Origin: Rhodopseudomonas sp. P2A-2r
GTDB taxonomy: Bacteria; Pseudomonadota; Alphaproteobacteria; Rhizobiales; Xanthobacteraceae
Assembly (NCBI RefSeq): GCF_026015985.1
Contig: NZ_CP110389.1
Coordinates: forward strand, 5,054,001-5,118,000
DNA: 64,000 nt
Direction: 5' to 3'
The position numbers and the translations under genes are program-made. Numbering within the stretch: position 1 is the stretch's first letter; each line of letters starts with the position of its first letter. Shown in pieces: positions 59,347 through 64,000 of this stretch. The notes beneath the pieces were generated by a model. That model worked only from the letters and a program-made list of their open reading frames with translations. It was not told the DNA's origin and did no database searches.

Positions 59347-62300
59347 ATGGCGGTTTCCGTTGGAGCAAGCACCGCGAGCTCAAGCGTCGATACGTGGATG
59401 ACGCAGTGGCAGCAGGAATCCCTGCAGACGCCTTGCGGTTCATGTACCGGACGGGCTTGTACGATTTGCTCGATCCGGGTCGGCGGATCGACAAAGGCCG
59501 ACGGCACGCCGTCCGGGTATGCGCCCAAGATCCTCGAATACTACAATACAGCGAGTAGCGCACCTGGAGATATCGCGCCCCTCGTCATCGACCTGACGCC
59601 CATGACCTTGCAGGCGCGTTCGACCGATGCGCCGACACAAAGCGGGCCGACGCCAAACCCGGAGCCGTCCTTTGCGGCAATTAGCGGCGGCCCCACGCCG
59701 GCTGCCCTGCAGACAGTAGCACTCAATTCAATCGTCAGCGAAAACATGAAGCCCGGCACGCCAGAGAGCGTTTGGCTCATCGACCAAGCCGACTCAAGCA
59801 TCGAGGGATTTGCCGCCCAATTCACGATCGACCACGGCCAGCGGGTAGATTTCAAGATTAACACGGACGCCACCAACTATCGAGTCGATATCTACAGGCT
59901 AGGCTACTATAGCGGCGACGGCGCTCGCCTCATGACCAGCTTCACAAGCAACCTCACGACGGCCCAGGTTCAGCCTGTGCCTTTGTTCGACCCGGCCACG
60001 AAGCTCGTCGATGCCGGGAACTGGTCCGTGTCGGCCTCTTGGGACATCCCCGCCGATGCCGTGTCCGGCGTCTATTTTGCCGAGCTCACTCGTCTAGATA
60101 CTGGCGGCCAGAACATCATCCCGTTCATCGTCAGAGACGATGAGGTCGCCAGCGACATCACATTCCAGACCTCCGATACGACCTGGCAAGCATATAATTG
60201 GTGGGGCGGCTACAATCTCTACGGCGGCATCGATGCAGCCGGCCATGCGGGCCGCGCGAGCGCGGTAAGCTACAACCGGCCAATCATCACGCGCGACGGC
60301 GGCTATTCGGCCGGGCCGCAGGACTTTATCTTCGGCGCTGAATATCCGGCCATCCGCTGGCTCGAGCAGAACGGATACGACATCAATTACATTTCCGGCA
60401 TCGACACCGCGCGCGATGGCGCGCAACTGCTCAACAGCAAAGTGTTTCTGTCTGTCGGGCACGACGAATACTGGTCAGCCGACCAGCGCGCCAATGTCGA
60501 AGCCGCCCGCGATTCCGGCGTCAACCTCGCGTTTCTGAGCGGCAATGAAGTCTATTGGGAGTTCCGGTGGGAAAACAGCATCGATGGCTCCGGGACGCCC
60601 TACAAGACGCTCGTCTCCTACAAGGAGACGTGGTCCAACGACGACACCGATCCCGGCTACACTACCGGCACCTGGCGCGATCCGCAATACGGCGCCGGTA
60701 TGCCTGAGAATGCCCTGACGGGAACTATCTTCACGGTGGACTCCTATCGCCTCGACACCATCCAAATCCCCTACGATCTGTCGCAATTTCGCTTCTGGAA
60801 CAACACGGCGGTAGGTAATATCCAATCTGGGCAGACTTATTCGCTTGTGCCGAACCTTCTCGGTTACGAGTGGGATTCGGACGTCGACAACGGCTTCCGC
60901 CCCGCCGGCCTCATCGCGCTGTCGTCAACCACTGTCGACGTCAACACGTTGCTGCTGGACAACGGCAACACGACCGGACCCGGAACGGCCACCCACAGCC
61001 TCACCCTGTATCGCGATCCCACCAGCGGCGCGCTGGTCTTTGGTGCCGGCACCGTTTACTGGACGTGGGGTCTGGATTCGCATCACGACAACGAGGCGAC
61101 GCCGGCCGATCCGAACGTCCAGCAGGCAATGGTCAATCTCTTTGCCGACATGGGCATTCAGCCGCAAACGCTGATGGCAAGTCTCGCCATCGCCTCGCAG
61201 ACGACGGACCACTCCGCTCCGACGTCGACCATCACGTCGCCTCTTGCGAGCGGGTCATACACCGCGGCCCAGCCGATTACGATCACCGGTACCGCCGTTG
61301 ACAACGGCGGTGGCATCCTTGCGGTCGTCGAAGTCTCGACGGATAGCGGCGTGTCGTGGCACCGCGCCACCGGCATCGAAAACTGGACCTACAGTTGGAC
61401 CCCGCTCGCCGGCGGTACTTACAACATCCTGTCTCGCGCCGTCGACGACAGCGTGAATATGGAACACTACGGTGCTGGAACGACGATAACCGTCGCCGCA
61501 GCCCCGACAACCTCGCTTTTCGCTCCCTCTGACGTGCCGGTCATCCTGACCGACAGCGACGTCGGCTTCGTCAATCTCGGCGTTCGCTTCACGTCATCTC
61601 AGGCGGGCACCATCGTCGGGCTTAAATATTACAAGAGCGTCGGCGATGGTGGCACTCATACCGGCTCGCTCTGGAGCAGCTCAGGCCTACTGCTTGCCAC
61701 CGCCACTTTCACCCAAGAAACCGCGAGCGGTTGGCAGACCGTGACATTTGCGAAGCCGGTATCGATTGCCGCCGGAACGACCTATACCGCGAGCTACCAC
61801 AGCAACGGCCACTATGCTGACTCGCTTGACTATTTCACGTCGGCGCACACGAATGGCCCGCTGACGGCGGCCGCGGGCAACGGCTATTACACCTATAGTG
61901 AGGACACCCTCTACCCGACACAGGCATCCGGCGGCGCCAATTACTGGATCGACGTCGTCTTCAGCCCCATCAACACCGTCAATCAGGCGCCTATCGGCAC
62001 GAATGACAATGGCTTTACCGTCACGCGCGACACTGTGACGACTTTCTCCGCCGCGCAGCTCCTTGCGAACGATACCGATCCGAATGGCGATATCCTGACG
62101 ATCACCGGCGTCGGCTCGGCCTCGGGCGGAACGGTCAGTTTCGACAGCCAGACCAACATCATCACCTTCACGCCTAACGCCGGCTATACCGGTTCGGCCA
62201 TGTTCGGCTATGCCATTTCCGACGGTCGGGGCGGCACAGGCTCGGCGATCGTCAACATGTCCGTCGCTGCGCCGTCGAACAACGCCACGCTGTTCAGCGC

Positions 62301-64000
62301 ATCCGACACGCCGGCGACGCTCGGCGATACCGACACGTCCCAGGTCAATCTCGGCGTCCGGGTTATGTCGTCGTCATCGGGCTTCATCACCGGGATCAAG
62401 TATTATAAAGGCGTCAACGACACCGGCACTCATACAGGCTCCCTCTGGAGCATCAACGGCACCCTGCTCGCCACCGCGACATTCACGAACGAAACCGCGA
62501 GCGGCTGGCAGACGGTGACGTTTTCCAGTCCCGTGGAGATCACGGCGCAGACGACCTATGTCGCTAGCTTCCACAGCAATGGTCACTATGTGTCCACCAG
62601 TAACTACTTCACGTCCGATCATGTCAGCGGCGTGTTGACGGCAACCGGCGGCGCGAACGGTGTCTATGCCTATGGCAACGACAATCTGTTCCCCACCAGC
62701 ACCTATGGCTCGACGAATTACTGGGTCGACGTCATCCTGAATTCGGGGTCGACTACAACGACGAACCATACACCTGTTGCGACGAACGACAGCGGCTTCA
62801 CCACGCCGCAGGGCACGCAGCTTACCATCGCTGCCGTCAACCTGCTCGCTAATGATACCGACGCCGATGGCGACACCCTGACGATCACTGGCGCGGGCCT
62901 CGGCGTCAACGGCACGGCAGCCTGGATCTCGAACACGAATTCGGTCACGTTCACGCCGACACCAGGCTATGCTGGCCCCGCCTCCTTCACCTATGCCGTC
63001 TCGGATGGTCAAGGCGGCGTGGCGAACGGCACCGTGAATCTTACTGTCACCGCTTCGTCCAACAATCCCCCGGTTGCAACCAACGACAACGGCTTCAGCA
63101 CGGTCCGGGACACAGTCGTGAGCATCGCCGCTTCCGCGTTGCTTGCGAACGACACCGACCTCGATGGCGACACGGTGACCATTGCCAGCGTCAGCGGTGG
63201 CGTTCATGGCACTGCAAGCTTTGATGCGCAGACCAACACCGTGACCTTCGCGCCCACAGCAGGATATACCGGTCTTGCGTCATTCATCTACACCATTTCC
63301 GACGGAAATGGCGGCATCGCAAGCGGTACGGTCAGCCTCAACATCACGGCGCCTCCGAACCATGCCCCGGTGGCAAACACTGACAACGGTTTCGCTACCG
63401 TTCAGGACGGTGCCCTCAACATCCAGGCAGCCAGCCTCCTGGCCAATGACACCGATGCGGATGGTGATGCGCTGACGATTACCGGCATCGTGTCCGGGAG
63501 CGGGACGAATGGTATCGCGACCTTCAATGCCCTAACTAACTCGATCACCTTTGTTCCGACCGCGGGATATGTTGGCCTCGCAAGCTTCAGCTACAGCGTG
63601 TCCGACGGAAATGGCGGCTCGGCGACCGCGAGTGTGAGCTTGAACGTCATTCCGCCCGCAACCGGCGTGAGCCTGTTCTCCAGTTCGGATACGCCCGCAA
63701 ACCTGTCCGATCCGGATTCGGTTCAGGTCAATCTGGGCATGCAATTCGTGACGTCACAGTCCGGCACCATCACGGGAATTCGATACTACAAGGGTGCTGG
63801 CGATACCGGAACGCATACCGGTTCGCTATGGACGAGCACTGGCACGCTGCTGGCGACCGCCACCTTCACCAACGAAACGTCCAGTGGCTGGCAGACAGTC
63901 ACATTCAGCAGTCCAGTCACGGTGACGGCTGGCACCACCTACTTGGCCAGCTATCACAGCAACGGGCATTACGCATCGACCAGCGGTTACTTCGCCGCTG
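59347..64000 (+). CDS. Giant multidomain protein: DMFase-beta-like + Ig-like + DUF4082/cadherin-like repeats (partial)
   Basis: Open frame of 1,551 codons running off the right edge. Start ATG 59347 with AGGGAG six bases upstream (59341 also possible). N-terminus has no signal peptide but a C30-x2-C33-x4-C38-x2-C41 cluster. Residues about 120-615 resemble the C-terminal domain of N,N-dimethylformamidase beta (FKINTDATNYRVDIYRLGYY, LSVGHDEYWSADQRANVEAA, FLSGNEVYWEFRWEN). Ig-like unit at about 625-715. DUF4082 units at about 721-873, 978-1134 and from 1439, each with TGTHTGSLW and ASGWQTVTF-type motifs. Cadherin-like units (LLANDTDxDGDTLTI) at about 879-974, 1140-1236, 1239-1335 and 1338-1435. 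Probably a secreted or surface protein, perhaps via type I secretion with a C-terminal signal beyond the window; that is inference. Confidence 0.85.
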   Translation, partial: MAVSVGASTASSSVDTWMTQWQQESLQTPCGSCTGRACTICSIRVGGSTKADGTPSGYAPKILEYYNTASSAPGDIAPLVIDLTPMTLQARSTDAPTQSGPTPNPEPSFAAISGGPTPAALQTVALNSIVSENMKPGTPESVWLIDQADSSIEGFAAQFTIDHGQRVDFKINTDATNYRVDIYRLGYYSGDGARLMTSFTSNLTTAQVQPVPLFDPATKLVDAGNWSVSASWDIPADAVSGVYFAELTRLDTGGQNIIPFIVRDDEVASDITFQTSDTTWQAYNWWGGYNLYGGIDAAGHAGRASAVSYNRPIITRDGGYSAGPQDFIFGAEYPAIRWLEQNGYDINYISGIDTARDGAQLLNSKVFLSVGHDEYWSADQRANVEAARDSGVNLAFLSGNEVYWEFRWENSIDGSGTPYKTLVSYKETWSNDDTDPGYTTGTWRDPQYGAGMPENALTGTIFTVDSYRLDTIQIPYDLSQFRFWNNTAVGNIQSGQTYSLVPNLLGYEWDSDVDNGFRPAGLIALSSTTVDVNTLLLDNGNTTGPGTATHSLTLYRDPTSGALVFGAGTVYWTWGLDSHHDNEATPADPNVQQAMVNLFADMGIQPQTLMASLAIASQTTDHSAPTSTITSPLASGSYTAAQPITITGTAVDNGGGILAVVEVSTDSGVSWHRATGIENWTYSWTPLAGGTYNILSRAVDDSVNMEHYGAGTTITVAAAPTTSLFAPSDVPVILTDSDVGFVNLGVRFTSSQAGTIVGLKYYKSVGDGGTHTGSLWSSSGLLLATATFTQETASGWQTVTFAKPVSIAAGTTYTASYHSNGHYADSLDYFTSAHTNGPLTAAAGNGYYTYSEDTLYPTQASGGANYWIDVVFSPINTVNQAPIGTNDNGFTVTRDTVTTFSAAQLLANDTDPNGDILTITGVGSASGGTVSFDSQTNIITFTPNAGYTGSAMFGYAISDGRGGTGSAIVNMSVAAPSNNATLFSASDTPATLGDTDTSQVNLGVRVMSSSSGFITGIKYYKGVNDTGTHTGSLWSINGTLLATATFTNETASGWQTVTFSSPVEITAQTTYVASFHSNGHYVSTSNYFTSDHVSGVLTATGGANGVYAYGNDNLFPTSTYGSTNYWVDVILNSGSTTTTNHTPVATNDSGFTTPQGTQLTIAAVNLLANDTDADGDTLTITGAGLGVNGTAAWISNTNSVTFTPTPGYAGPASFTYAVSDGQGGVANGTVNLTVTASSNNPPVATNDNGFSTVRDTVVSIAASALLANDTDLDGDTVTIASVSGGVHGTASFDAQTNTVTFAPTAGYTGLASFIYTISDGNGGIASGTVSLNITAPPNHAPVANTDNGFATVQDGALNIQAASLLANDTDADGDALTITGIVSGSGTNGIATFNALTNSITFVPTAGYVGLASFSYSVSDGNGGSATASVSLNVIPPATGVSLFSSSDTPANLSDPDSVQVNLGMQFVTSQSGTITGIRYYKGAGDTGTHTGSLWTSTGTLLATATFTNETSSGWQTVTFSSPVTVTAGTTYLASYHSNGHYASTSGYFAA

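Overview
The window is high-GC alphaproteobacterial chromosome, most likely from the Bradyrhizobium/Rhodopseudomonas/Tardiphaga group (Nitrobacteraceae). The pointers are the run sspB-fumC-DUF4169-RHH, the metK/ahcY pair, a full branched-chain amino acid ABC operon and several families of GC-rich palindromic repeats. Species cannot be fixed by reading alone. I saw no tRNA, rRNA, CRISPR or insertion sequence.

Layout. 1-957 (-): tricarboxylate-type TctBA membrane subunits. 1.4-4.2 kb (+): sspB, fumC and two small conserved proteins. 4.2-11.0 kb (-): a giant AsmA protein, an MFS carrier and a GlcD-like FAD oxidase. 11.1-16.7 kb: thioesterase, DUF1328, a UvrD helicase with an in-frame palindromic-repeat insertion, an orphan HicB and an ABC-2 exporter. 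16.8-21.2 kb: a secreted small protein, an L,D-transpeptidase and a tight gntR-MFS-amidohydrolase operon with a perfect operator over the start codon. 21.2-31.5 kb: a spermidine-synthase-like membrane fusion, a PYROXD2-like oxidoreductase, prmA, an M24 aminopeptidase, a Bcr-type MFS and an orphan peptide-binding protein. 31.5-32.6 kb: repeats only. 32.6-40.0 kb: phosphohexomutase, ahcY, metK, a methyltransferase and UDP-glucose dehydrogenase. 40.0-44.1 kb: a RidA / DSD1-like / TctC / HAD operon with a divergent LysR regulator. 44.5-50.6 kb: a MetE-like enzyme and livFGMHK. 51-55.6 kb: lipoprotein, MFS plus Asp/Glu-racemase-family pair, purU and a HemD-type protein.

From about 55.65 kb the texture changes: a decayed CoA-transferase-like fragment, AT-rich spacers, a hexapeptide acyltransferase, two unrecognised proteins, and from 59,347 to the window end an uninterrupted frame of more than 1,550 codons. 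That frame combines an N,N-dimethylformamidase-beta-like domain, an Ig-like domain, repeated DUF4082 domains and cadherin-like repeats. This is the most accessory and most interesting part.

Functional links: metK makes S-adenosylmethionine, ahcY clears S-adenosylhomocysteine, and the neighbouring methyltransferase and MetE-like protein fit a methyl cycle. The DSD1-like enzyme and RidA fit as producer and clearer of a reactive enamine. Quality warning: eight otherwise intact genes carry a one-base shift at or beside a short homopolymer (tctB, asmA, L,D-transpeptidase, MFS at 18.9 kb, spermidine-synthase-like, methyltransferase, ugd, HAD). The clustering suggests sequencing indels more than true pseudogenes.
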